DNA of 64,000 nucleotides from Schumannella soli (GTDB taxonomy: Bacteria > Actinomycetota > Actinomycetes > Actinomycetales > Microbacteriaceae): contig NZ_VHQG01000001.1 of assembly GCF_006517435.1 (NCBI RefSeq), forward strand, positions 424,206-488,205. Direction: 5' to 3'. The notes below the pieces were generated by a model that saw nothing but the letters and a program-made list of their open reading frames with translations, made no database searches and had not been told where the DNA came from. This document shows, piece by piece, positions 50,168 to 58,715 of this stretch (positions are counted from its first letter, which is position 1; each line of letters starts with the position of its first letter). The position numbers and the translations under genes are program-made.

Positions 50168-50989
50168 TCAGTACTGTCCGAGCGCCAGTCCGCGCTGGAA
50201 GAAGCGCTGCGTGAACAGGAACAGCAGCGCCGTGGGGATCGACACGATGAGCGCCGCCGTGAGGATCACGGTGTATCCGGGCCCGCCTCCCTCGACCGAC
50301 TGCAGCGCGTTGAGCAGCGGCATGACCGGCCGCGTCTCCGGGCTCTGGGTGAGGATGAGCGAGAGCAGCAGGTCGTTCCAGACCCAGGTCGCCTGCAGGA
50401 TGAAGACGACCGCGAGCGCACTCGCCGACATCGGCAGGTAGATGCGGGTGAAGATCCGCCAGACCCCGGCGCCGTCGACGACGGCCGCCTCGAAGACCGA
50501 CTCCGAGATGCCGCTGAAGAAGTTGCGCATGACGAACGCCGAGAACGGCGTCGCCACGACCGAGTAGATCAGCAGCATCCCGCCCTGGGTGTCGAACAGC
50601 CCGATGCGGGCGTAGACGTCGAACCAGGGCAGCACCATCATCTGCAGCGGGAACACCGTGCCGCAGAAGATCACGAAGAACCAGAAGAAGCCGTGCTTCA
50701 CGCGCAGCACGATCACCGCGAAGCCGATCGCGGCGCCGAGCACGACGGCGATCGCCGGCGCGACCAGCGCGTAGAGCGCGGTGGCCGCGAGGCCCGAGGG
50801 CACGTCGGTTCCGGTGAAGACCTCGCCGACGTTGGCGAAGAGCGCGCCGATCGAGCCGGGCTCCCACAGCGCGTCGCCGGAGTAGTCGGCGACCGACTTG
50901 CCGGCGTTGGCGAGCAGCAGGTAGATCGGCACGAGCCAGATCAGCCCGAGCACGGCGAGGATCACCGTGCGCACGACACGTGAGATCAC
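50168..50989 (-). CDS. Sugar ABC transporter permease (MalG type)
   Basis: A 273-residue permease with six helices and the EAA loop EAAVVDGAGVWRIFTRIYLP. GTG 50989 overlaps the stop of the MalF-type gene (GTGA). It is the last gene of the operon made of binding protein, MalF-type and MalG-type permease, reading toward the terminator at 50106-50145. Confidence 0.88.
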   Translation of the reverse strand: MISRVVRTVILAVLGLIWLVPIYLLLANAGKSVADYSGDALWEPGSIGALFANVGEVFTGTDVPSGLAATALYALVAPAIAVVLGAAIGFAVIVLRVKHGFFWFFVIFCGTVFPLQMMVLPWFDVYARIGLFDTQGGMLLIYSVVATPFSAFVMRNFFSGISESVFEAAVVDGAGVWRIFTRIYLPMSASALAVVFILQATWVWNDLLLSLILTQSPETRPVMPLLNALQSVEGGGPGYTVILTAALIVSIPTALLFLFTQRFFQRGLALGQY

Positions 50990-51900
50990 GAGCTCACCTC
51001 CGCGGTGATGCGTCCCGCATCCGAGCCGTTGCCGATGCTCAGCTGACGGCGCAGGTAGATCACCGACGCGGCCACGGTGATGACGCTGAGGAAGATCGCG
51101 ACAGCCGAGCCGAGCCCGTAGTCGCTGTTCACGAAGGTGTCCTTATACATGGTCACGCCGAGGGTCTCCGAGACGCGGTTGGGTCCGCCCTGGGTCATCG
51201 CCTGCACGATGTCGAAGGTCTTCAGGCTGTTGACGATCGAGAGCCCGACGACGATCGTCGTGGAGGGGCGCAGCAGCGGCCAGACCATGGTGCGGAAGAG
51301 GGTGAAGCCGCTCGCCCCGTCGATGCGCGCCGCCTCGAGGGGCTCCTTCGGGATGGACTGCAGCCCGACCGTGAACAGCAGCGCGTTGACGCCGATGCCC
51401 TGCCACGACGCCGCCAGGATCATGACGACGGTGTTGAGCGGCGACTCCTGCAGCCAGCGCGTGTCGGAGCCCGGCAGCCCGAAGAAGGCGAGCGCCTGCG
51501 ACAGCGCTCCCCCGTTCTGCAGCACGAAGCCGAAGAGCACGCCGACCGCGACGCCCGAGAGCGCATAGGGGATGAGGAAGGGGATGCGCAGGATGCCCGC
51601 CCAGCGCAGCCCGAACGACAGGTAGGCGATCAGCAGGCCGATCCCGACGGGGATGATCAGCGTGCCCACCACCCAGATCGCCGTGTTGACGAGCGAACCC
51701 AGGAACGCGGGATCCGCGAACATCTCCACGTAGTTCGCGCCGCCCACGAAGACGGGATCGGCCAGCCCGCCGTAGCGGGTGAAGCTCAGCACGAGGGTGT
51801 AGATCACCGGCAGGTAGAGCACGATGACCACCAGGGCGGCGCCCGGGCCGAGAAAGGCCCAGGCGCCGCGCTGGTAGTCGGTCGACGACTTCGAGGTCAT
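50986..51900 (-). CDS. Sugar ABC transporter permease (MalF type)
   Basis: A 304-residue permease, six helices, EAA loop [20 protein letters not shown]. Start ATG 51900 shares a base with the stop of the binding-protein gene (TGATG). With the MalG-type partner it forms the membrane channel of the putative mannoside importer. The ATPase is not in the window. Confidence 0.88.
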   Translation of the reverse strand: MTSKSSTDYQRGAWAFLGPGAALVVIVLYLPVIYTLVLSFTRYGGLADPVFVGGANYVEMFADPAFLGSLVNTAIWVVGTLIIPVGIGLLIAYLSFGLRWAGILRIPFLIPYALSGVAVGVLFGFVLQNGGALSQALAFFGLPGSDTRWLQESPLNTVVMILAASWQGIGVNALLFTVGLQSIPKEPLEAARIDGASGFTLFRTMVWPLLRPSTTIVVGLSIVNSLKTFDIVQAMTQGGPNRVSETLGVTMYKDTFVNSDYGLGSAVAIFLSVITVAASVIYLRRQLSIGNGSDAGRITAEVSS

Positions 51901-53138
51901 CAGTGGTCGGCCCAGTACTTCTTCGCCACCTGCTCGATGCCCTTGAGGTAGGGCTCCGGGTCGCCGGGGTTCGTCATGAAGCCGGTGAACTGGTCGAGCG
52001 CGGCGGTGAGGATCGGCGTCGGCGTCGCCTCGTAGTAGCGCAGGTAGAAGTCGTACTTGTCGGGCTCGGCGAACTCCTTGCCGATGTCACGGAAGGTCTG
52101 CGTCGATGCGGTCGACTTGGGGTTGAACGGCAGGTTGCCCTGCTGCTTCGACCACGCGGTCTGCGCTTTCGCGCTCATCCACCACTGCGAGTACTTCAGG
52201 GCGTCGGCCTTCTGCGACGACTTGACGGTGGCGCACACCGGCGCCGTCTCGATCGCGACCGGCGTGCTGCCCTGGTCGGTGATCGAGGGGATGGGGAACG
52301 CGCCCCAGTCGTCACCCTCCTTGAGCACCTGGGAGATCGTGGAGGCGTACCAGGTGCCGAAGGGGATCATGGCGAGCTTGCCGTCTTTCATCTGCGTCTC
52401 GGGAGCGGTCTTCGATCCCGGGTCGCTGAAGAAGCCCTTCTTCTCCATGTCGAGCCAGACGTTCATCGCGTCGACGACACCGGGGTCGGTGTACGACGCC
52501 TTGCCCGCGGCGAGGTCCTTGTAGAGCTGCAGGTCGCTGCCGGCGAGGATGATCTGGAACCAGACGAACGCCCACGGGTTGCCGCCAGAGCTCCAGAACG
52601 GGGCGATGCCGTGCGACTTGAGCACCTCGGCGTTGTCCATGAGCTGCTGCCAGGTGGTGGGCACCTGCAGTCCGTACTCGGCGTAGGCGGCCTTGTCGTA
52701 GTACATGACCCAGTTGTCGACGCTGATCGGGGTGCAGTACTGCTTGCCGTCGATCGTGTAGAGGTCCTTCACCGATTCGGCGACGTCGCCCTTGGCGATC
52801 TCCTCTTTCCAGATGCTGCTGGTCTCGGCGACCAGACCCTGGTCGACCAGCTCCTCGAGCTGCCCGCCCGTGTGCCAGGTGAAGAGGGCGGGCGCCTTGC
52901 CGGTGCGCAGCGACTGCTTGACGAATGCGACGAAGGCGTCCTGGTCGGCGTAGGTGCTCGCGTCGAGCCCCATGTCGATCTGGTCCTGGGACACCTTCGA
53001 GAAGGCCTTGAAATCCCAGGACTTGTCGTTGACGAACTTCAGCTTGTCGGGAGATCCCCCCGACGCGGAGCAGCCGGCCAGCATGCTGACCGCCGCGACG
53101 GCGGCCGCCGCCAGCAGGAGGGGTTTCGGGAACCGCAC
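51900..53138 (-). CDS. Sugar ABC transporter substrate-binding lipoprotein
   Basis: A 412-residue extracellular solute-binding lipoprotein with signal peptide and lipobox MLAGC (about residues 19-23). Body motifs include FVKQSLRTGKAPALFTWHTGG and GKLAMIPFGTWYAS. GTG 53138 has the ribosome binding site AAGGAG. It is the first gene of the transporter operon, with a LacI operator 24-41 bases upstream, and should capture a mannose-containing oligosaccharide (inference from the locus). Confidence 0.88.
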   Translation of the reverse strand: MRFPKPLLLAAAAVAAVSMLAGCSASGGSPDKLKFVNDKSWDFKAFSKVSQDQIDMGLDASTYADQDAFVAFVKQSLRTGKAPALFTWHTGGQLEELVDQGLVAETSSIWKEEIAKGDVAESVKDLYTIDGKQYCTPISVDNWVMYYDKAAYAEYGLQVPTTWQQLMDNAEVLKSHGIAPFWSSGGNPWAFVWFQIILAGSDLQLYKDLAAGKASYTDPGVVDAMNVWLDMEKKGFFSDPGSKTAPETQMKDGKLAMIPFGTWYASTISQVLKEGDDWGAFPIPSITDQGSTPVAIETAPVCATVKSSQKADALKYSQWWMSAKAQTAWSKQQGNLPFNPKSTASTQTFRDIGKEFAEPDKYDFYLRYYEATPTPILTAALDQFTGFMTNPGDPEPYLKGIEQVAKKYWADH

Positions 53139-53161
53139 GGGAACTCCTTCGTTCGGGGGCG

Positions 53162-53179
53162 ATTGATATCGTTACCAAT
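53162..53179. promoter_or_regulatory. LacI operator in the transporter/regulator intergenic region
   Basis: ATTGATATCGTTACCAAT, an 18-base imperfect palindrome with central CG; its core GATATCGTTACC (53165-53176) fits GNTAWCGWTANC. It lies between the divergent transporter operon and lacI-type gene, allowing control of both. Confidence 0.6.
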
Positions 53180-53245
53180 CGGCGGGAGCGTAACACCGCC
53201 TCGCGACGGAGCACAACGATCCGCGGCCTCCGATACCGTGACCCC

Positions 53246-54304
53246 ATGAGCGCGACACCCGATCCGGTGGCCTCGCCGGCGGCCCGCCCGCCGACGCTAC
53301 GCGACGTCGCGATCCTCGCCGGCGTCAGCCCGATGACGGTGTCGCGGGTCTTCTCGGGCAACCTCAATGTGCGCCCCGAAGTGCAGGAGCGCGTGCGGTC
53401 GGCGGCCGCCACCCTCGGCTATCGCCGCAACGAGAACGCCCGCAGCCTGCGGCCGGGCCATCGCTCGGGGCTCATCGGCGTGACGATCACGAACATCGCC
53501 AACCCCTACTACGCCGAGATGCAGCGGGGAATCGAGGAGGTCGCGGCCGAGCACTCGCGCCGCATCCTGATCGGCAACTCGAACGAGGATGCGGAGCTCG
53601 AGTCGCGCCTGGTCGCCGATTTCCTCGGCCGACAGGTCGAGGGCCTCATCGTGGTGCCATCGGGGTCAGCCGCCGACAGCACGCACCTGCGCGACGCCGC
53701 GCAGGGCGGAGTGCCCATCGCCCTCGCCTCGCGGGCCCTCGACGATCTCGACGTCGACACGGTGCTGGTCGACGACATCGGCGGCGCCTTCGCCGCGACC
53801 GACCGCATCCTCGCCGAAGGGCACACCCGTGTCGGATTCCTCGGCACTCAGGCCTCGGTCTTCACCGGGCGGCGACGACTGCAGGGATTCCGGGACGCCC
53901 ACGCCGTGCGCGGCATCGCGATCGACGAGGATCTCGTGCTCGCCGGCCAGCGCGATGTGCAGTCGGCCGAGGCGGCGATGCAGGCGCTGCTGCAGCTCGC
54001 CGACCCGCCGACGGCCGTCTTCACCGCCAACAACCGCAACACCATCGGCGCGATCCGCGCCATCGAGCTCGATCGCCGCCGACGCCGCTCGGCCGCGCCG
54101 CTGCGCATCCGGCTGATCGGATTCGACTCGTTCGAGTTCGCCGATCTCTCCCCCGTGCCGCTTTCGGTGGTCGCGCACGACGCGCGCGAGCTCGGTCGCC
54201 GCGCGGCCACGATGCTGCTCGAGCGCATCGACGGGCTCGATCCGGCCGTCGCCGGTCGGGTGATCGAGCTGCCCGCGCGGCTGCAGGAGGTCCCGGCTCC
54301 CTGA
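53246..54304 (+). CDS. LacI family transcriptional regulator
   Basis: A 352-residue LacI-type repressor. The N-terminal helix-turn-helix and hinge (TLRDVAILAGVSPMTVSRVF, GYRRNENARSLRPG) and the periplasmic-binding-protein-like core (IGVTITNIANPYYAEMQRGI, GFLGTQASVFTGRRRLQGFR) are complete. It is divergent from the transporter operon with the operator between them and is the obvious regulator of the five GNTAWCGWTANC sites. The effector is probably a mannose derivative. Confidence 0.88.
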   Translation: MSATPDPVASPAARPPTLRDVAILAGVSPMTVSRVFSGNLNVRPEVQERVRSAAATLGYRRNENARSLRPGHRSGLIGVTITNIANPYYAEMQRGIEEVAAEHSRRILIGNSNEDAELESRLVADFLGRQVEGLIVVPSGSAADSTHLRDAAQGGVPIALASRALDDLDVDTVLVDDIGGAFAATDRILAEGHTRVGFLGTQASVFTGRRRLQGFRDAHAVRGIAIDEDLVLAGQRDVQSAEAAMQALLQLADPPTAVFTANNRNTIGAIRAIELDRRRRRSAAPLRIRLIGFDSFEFADLSPVPLSVVAHDARELGRRAATMLLERIDGLDPAVAGRVIELPARLQEVPAP

Positions 54305-54370
54305 GCCGGTCGTCCCGACGCGGCCTGGGACACGCGCCCGGATGGGTGGCTTGCGCCGCCTCCGATCCAA

Positions 54371-54382
54371 GATAACGTTATC
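54371..54382. promoter_or_regulatory. LacI operator GATAACGTTATC
   Basis: A perfect 12-base palindrome, 61 bases upstream of the isomerase-like gene start (54444). Confidence 0.6.
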
Positions 54383-54443
54383 AACCGGCGCGGACGCCAT
54401 CCGGCTCGAACACCGCCGCCACCGAGCGAACGGAGTGCCGCCA

Positions 54444-56249
54444 GTGACGAGATATCTGCCTCGAGGCGTGCCGAAGGGGTCGTACGACACGCAGCCGGCC
54501 ATCGACCTGCCGCCGACCGAGCCGGTCTGGAGCGGCGCCGACGTCTGGGCCGAACTCGGTGCGAGTTTCGAGGGCCCCGGCGCGGCGCTCGCCATCGACG
54601 CCTACCCGGGCGCCGACATCCCCGCCATCATCGCCGCGGCCCGCGCCGCGCTGCCCGACGCCCTCGTCATCGACGTCGAAGACGCCGCCGCTCTGCCGAC
54701 CGAGCGCATCGACGAGCTGATCGGCGCGAATCTGACCGACGACCGGGTCTTCGGGGTCATGGGCCACCAGCGCCTCCCCGACTTCTACGATCCCGAGCGT
54801 CTCGCCGCGGTCGCCGACCGCATCCGCGACGCCGACCGCCGGGTCGTCGTCATCGGCTGGGGCGCCGCTCTCGTCCCCCACGACTTCCGCACCGTCGTGC
54901 TGGCCGACATGCCGCGCTGGGAGATCCAGACCCGGCAGCGTGCCGGTGCGCCGAACTGGCGCTGCGACAACGGCGGCGAGGATGCGCTGCGCAAGGTCAA
55001 GCGCGGCTTCTTCGTCGAGTGGCGCGTCGCCGACCGGCACAAGCGCGCACTGTTCCCTCGCCTCGACTACGTGCTCGACACGACGATCGACCTCGACCAC
55101 GCGAAGCTGATCACGGCCGACACGTTCCGCCTCGGGCTGAGCACGGCGGCGTCGCGGCCGTTCCGGGTCGTCCCCTTCTTCGACCCCGGAGTCTGGGGCG
55201 GCCACTGGATGCAGGAGGTCTTCGACCTGCCGGCCGACGGCAACCTGGCCTGGTGCTTCGACTGCGTGCCCGAGGAGAACAGCCTGCTGCTGCGCGTCGG
55301 CGAGACGACGATCGAGCTCCCCGCGCTCGACCTCGTGTTCGCGCATCCGCGCGAGCTGCTGGGCGAGCTGACCTTCGCCCGCTTCGGCGCCGAGTTCCCC
55401 ATCCGCTTCGACTTCCTCGACACGATGGCCGGCGGCAACCTCTCGCTGCAGGTGCACCCCCTGACCGACTACATCTCCGATGTCTTCGGCATGACCTACA
55501 CGCAAGACGAGAGCTACTACCTGATGGATGCCGGCGAGGGAGCCGAGGTGTATCTCGGCTTGCGCGACGACGTCGAGCCCGAGCAGATGGCCGTTGCACT
55601 GCGCACGGCGGCGGCCGGCGGCCCCGAGTTCGCGGCGACCGACTTCGTCAACACCTTCCCGGCGCACAAGCACGATCACTTCGCCATCCCGGCCGGCACC
55701 GTGCACTGCTCGGGCGCGGATTCGATGGTGCTGGAGATCTCGGCGACGCCGTACATCTTCACCTTCAAGATGTGGGACTGGGGCCGTGTCGGTCTCGACG
55801 GCATTCCCCGCCCCGTGCACCTCGAGCACGCGCTGAACAACATCCAGTGGGATCGCGACACGCAGTGGACGCGCGACAACCTCGTCGCGCAGACCACGGA
55901 GGTCGCCCGCGGCGACGGCTGGGTCGAGGAGCGCACGGGCCTGCACGAGCTCGAGTTCATCGAGACCCGCCGGCACTGGTTCACCGACGTCGTGCCGCAC
56001 GACACGCGCGGCACCGTCAACGTGCTCAACCTGGTCGAGGGCGCGGAGGCGATCGTCGAGAGTCCCGATGCCGCCTTCGAGCCCTTCGTGGTGCACTACG
56101 CCGAGACGTTCATCGTGCCGGCCGCGGTCGGCCGCTACACGATCCGCCCCCACGGGGCCGGGGAGGGGCAGCGGCTCGCGACGCTGAAGGCGTCCGTGCG
56201 CGCGACGGAGACGACCGCGACGAAGACGACGACCGCGGTGCGCGCCTGA
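54444..56249 (+). CDS. Class I mannose-6-phosphate isomerase-like protein
   Basis: A 601-residue protein. The C-terminal half is a class I mannose-6-phosphate-isomerase-like cupin: PFFDPGVWGGHWMQEVFDLP, zinc motif LQVHP (about residue 338), and AHKHDHFAIPAGTVHCSG (about residue 407). The N-terminal ~200 residues (VIDVEDAAALPTERIDELIG, VVVIGWGAALVPHDFRTVVL) look like a nucleotide-dependent kinase-type fold. It should interconvert mannose 6-phosphate and fructose 6-phosphate. GTG 54444 is the chosen start; a GTG three codons earlier is possible. Confidence 0.78.
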   Translation: MTRYLPRGVPKGSYDTQPAIDLPPTEPVWSGADVWAELGASFEGPGAALAIDAYPGADIPAIIAAARAALPDALVIDVEDAAALPTERIDELIGANLTDDRVFGVMGHQRLPDFYDPERLAAVADRIRDADRRVVVIGWGAALVPHDFRTVVLADMPRWEIQTRQRAGAPNWRCDNGGEDALRKVKRGFFVEWRVADRHKRALFPRLDYVLDTTIDLDHAKLITADTFRLGLSTAASRPFRVVPFFDPGVWGGHWMQEVFDLPADGNLAWCFDCVPEENSLLLRVGETTIELPALDLVFAHPRELLGELTFARFGAEFPIRFDFLDTMAGGNLSLQVHPLTDYISDVFGMTYTQDESYYLMDAGEGAEVYLGLRDDVEPEQMAVALRTAAAGGPEFAATDFVNTFPAHKHDHFAIPAGTVHCSGADSMVLEISATPYIFTFKMWDWGRVGLDGIPRPVHLEHALNNIQWDRDTQWTRDNLVAQTTEVARGDGWVEERTGLHELEFIETRRHWFTDVVPHDTRGTVNVLNLVEGAEAIVESPDAAFEPFVVHYAETFIVPAAVGRYTIRPHGAGEGQRLATLKASVRATETTATKTTTAVRA

Positions 56250-56255
56250 GCCCGC

Positions 56256-56295
56256 GGGGCGGCGATCAGTCGCGGGCCGCGGCGATCGCCGCCCC
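56256..56295. terminator. Possible terminator hairpin between convergent genes
   Basis: A 12-bp stem (GGGGCGGCGATC with its complement) and 16-base loop, overlapping the last codons of the ROK gene. There is no T-tract. Confidence 0.4.
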
Positions 56296-57153
56296 GAGCA
56301 GGGCCGCGTCATCCCGGCGCTCCGCGGGTCGCAGGATCAGGTCGGCGAGCTCCGGCGCCGCGGTGAGCGCCGCGCGCAGCGGCGCGTCGATGAGATCCCA
56401 CGAGCGCGACATCCCGCCGCCGATCACGAGCTCGTCGGCGCCGAACGCCGCCAGCGACGGGGCGAGCACCTCGCCGAGCGTGGTCATGGCGCGATGCCAG
56501 ACGGCGCGCGCGACGGGATCGCCCGCGCGCGCGGCGTCGGCGACCTCGGCCACCGTGCGGCGGCGCCCGGTGCGCTCGAGGTGGTCGGCGATGATCGCGG
56601 CGGTCGATACCCGGGTCTCGAGCGGCTCGCCGTCCACCTGGAGCAGGTGCACCCATCCCGAGGGCGGCACGCCCGGGCCCGACTCGACCGGGCGGCCGTC
56701 GCGCAGGAACGCCGAGCCGACGCCGGTTCCGAGCGTGATCCCGACGAATCGGGCGGCTCGCCGGTCCGCGGCAGACCACTCACCGATGGCGAAGGCGGCG
56801 GCATCGTTGATGAACCGGATGCGCCGCGCGTCTGTACGCAGCAGCGCCGCGAAGGGCGACGCCAGCGGCACGCCGGCGATCGCCTCGAACTTGCCGACCC
56901 CGGCGAAGTCCCCGACGCCGCGCGCGTAGGCGAACGGCCCCGGCAGGGCGATCATCCAGGGCAGATCGGGCGTGTCGAGGGCGACGGCCGGCGCGACCAT
57001 GGCGCGCAGCAGGTCGTCGCGCCCGGCGGCCGCATCCACGTGCCCTTCTGCTCGCGCCAGGATGTCCGGCGCCACGGGATCCCCTCCGACCAGGGCGGCG
57101 GTCGCGTGCGACCCCCCGATGTCCATGACTCCGGCGGCGGGACGGTCGGTCAC
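56266..57153 (-). CDS. ROK family kinase
   Basis: A 295-residue ROK (repressor/ORF/kinase) family sugar kinase, without a DNA-binding domain. The ATP site DIGGSHATAALVGG and the middle FINDAAAFAIGEW and GITLGTGVGSAFLRDG segments are typical; the canonical zinc-finger CxCGxxGC motif is absent. It probably phosphorylates mannose or a derivative to supply the isomerase. GTG 57153 has GGAG upstream. It is divergent from the GH76 gene with a LacI operator between. Confidence 0.8.
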   Translation of the reverse strand: MTDRPAAGVMDIGGSHATAALVGGDPVAPDILARAEGHVDAAAGRDDLLRAMVAPAVALDTPDLPWMIALPGPFAYARGVGDFAGVGKFEAIAGVPLASPFAALLRTDARRIRFINDAAAFAIGEWSAADRRAARFVGITLGTGVGSAFLRDGRPVESGPGVPPSGWVHLLQVDGEPLETRVSTAAIIADHLERTGRRRTVAEVADAARAGDPVARAVWHRAMTTLGEVLAPSLAAFGADELVIGGGMSRSWDLIDAPLRAALTAAPELADLILRPAERRDDAALLGAAIAAARD

Positions 57154-57290
57154 TCTGGCTCCTTCAGTCGTCGGGATCTCCGCCGCGCCGTCCGAGCTCG
57201 GGCATCGGACGGCACGACCTGAGACGCGGGGACGATCGCGTCGCTCGGCGGGCTCGCGCCGCGCCTTGACACTAGCGCGATCATCGAACG

Positions 57291-57308
57291 GTTGTTAACG
57301 TTAACAAC
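57291..57308. promoter_or_regulatory. LacI operator GTTGTTAACGTTAACAAC
   Basis: A perfect 18-base palindrome between the divergent ROK kinase and GH76 genes. A TTGACA hexamer lies at 57266-57271 on the plus strand, so the operator would overlap the -10 region. Confidence 0.65.
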
Positions 57309-57364
57309 AGCAATCCGACGCCGGCGTCGTGACGAGCGACGCGGGCACGATCCGAGGAGCACAG

Positions 57365-58619
57365 ATGCGTCCGTCTGTCACATTCGCCGCCCGGGCTGCA
57401 ACCGCCGCCGCGACCATCGGAGTCCTCGCCTTCGCGACGCTCTCCTCCCCCGCCGCCTACGGTGCGCCGAGGCAGGGCGCCGCACCCGACGACACCCCAC
57501 CCGGAACGCGCGCAGCGGCCGCCGACTGGGCGAATCGCGCGGCCGGCGCCTACGACGCCCTCCAGTCGAACCTCTTCCTCGGTTCGTCCGGACACGGCCT
57601 GTTCGTCGAGAACGCGCCGGTCCTCCCCGGCGAGAACCCGTACTCGTATCTGTGGACCTTCCGCGAGGCGACGGAGGCCGCGATGGATGTCGCCGACGTC
57701 CCCGGCGTCGGACGTCGCTACACCGCGGATGCCGCCGCGCGCTTCACGAGCCTGCAGTCGTATGCCGGATTCGACGCCGAGGGCTACCCGGGTTACGAGT
57801 CCGCCGTGGCGCCGCCGCTCGGCGGGGGCGGCGACGTGTTCTACGACGACAACGCGATCATCGGGCTCTCCTACTTCCAGCGCTTCCAGCGATCGCACGA
57901 CCCCGCCGACCTCGCGCACGCGCGGTCGCAGCTCTCCGTCGTGCTGCGAGGCTGGGACACCGATCCCTCGGCCACGTGCCCCGGAGGTCTGAACTGGATC
58001 GCGTCGCCCGCCAACACCACCCGCCAGCGCGAACATCACGGGCCTCGGTGCGCAGCTCGCGGCGCACCTCTACGAGCAGACCCGCGACCCCGGCTACCTG
58101 GCGTGGGCCACCCAGCTCTACGACTGGAACGAGCGCTGCCTCAAGCAGTCCGACGGCCTCTACTGGAACAGCCGCGACGACGACGGATCGCTCAACCCGA
58201 CGCTCTGGACCTACAACTCCGGAGCGATGATCGGCACGGCCACGATCCTCTATCGGGCGACGTCGGATGCGACCTGGCTGCAGCGGGCGACCGCCGCCGC
58301 CCAGGGTTCGCTCGACTATTGGACGGCCGAGAACCGCCTCTACGCCCAGCCGGCCGTGTTCAACGAGATGTACTTCGACGACCTGCTGCTGCTCGACTCC
58401 GTTCAGCACGATCCGCGGTACCGCGCCACCGTCGCGACGTACGCGGCTCAGATCTGGCGGGCGAACCGCGACGCGACGACCGGGCTGTACCGATTCGGAC
58501 CATCGGGCGGAGGCGCGCCAGACCCCGCGACCCGCATCAGCACCCTCGAGCAGGCGGCCGTCGTGCAGATCATGGCCTCCCTCGCCTGGGACCGCACCCT
58601 CTACCACCGCATCGCCTGA
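57365..58619 (+). pseudogene. Secreted GH76 alpha-1,6-mannanase-like protein, frameshifted
   Basis: ATG 57365 (ribosome binding site GAGGAG) begins a signal peptide (MRPSVTFAARAATAAATIGV... APRQG) and a GH76 domain: DNAIIGLSYFQRFQ and a double-Asp motif region (DVFYDDN). Near 58025-58035 a change of +1 base is needed; the following frame continues with NITGLGAQLAAHLYEQTRDP, YWNSRDDDGSLNPTLWTYN and stops at 58619. The joined protein would be about 417 residues, normal for GH76. Either the assembly has an extra base here or the gene is a recent pseudogene. GH76 enzymes cut alpha-1,6-mannan backbones. Confidence 0.7.
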
Positions 58620-58635
58620 GCGGCGGCTGCCTCTG

Positions 58636-58654
58636 TCGACCGACGACCGGTCGA
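58636..58654. terminator. Possible hairpin between convergent genes
   Basis: TCGACCG / CGGTCGA with a five-base loop, between the GH76 and GH35-like genes. The stem is short and there is no T-tract. Confidence 0.3.
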
Positions 58655-58715
58655 TGAGGGTGCGATCGCATCGCGCGGTCGCCGAGCTCGAGCAGGCGGC
58701 CCCGAGCGCATCCGG

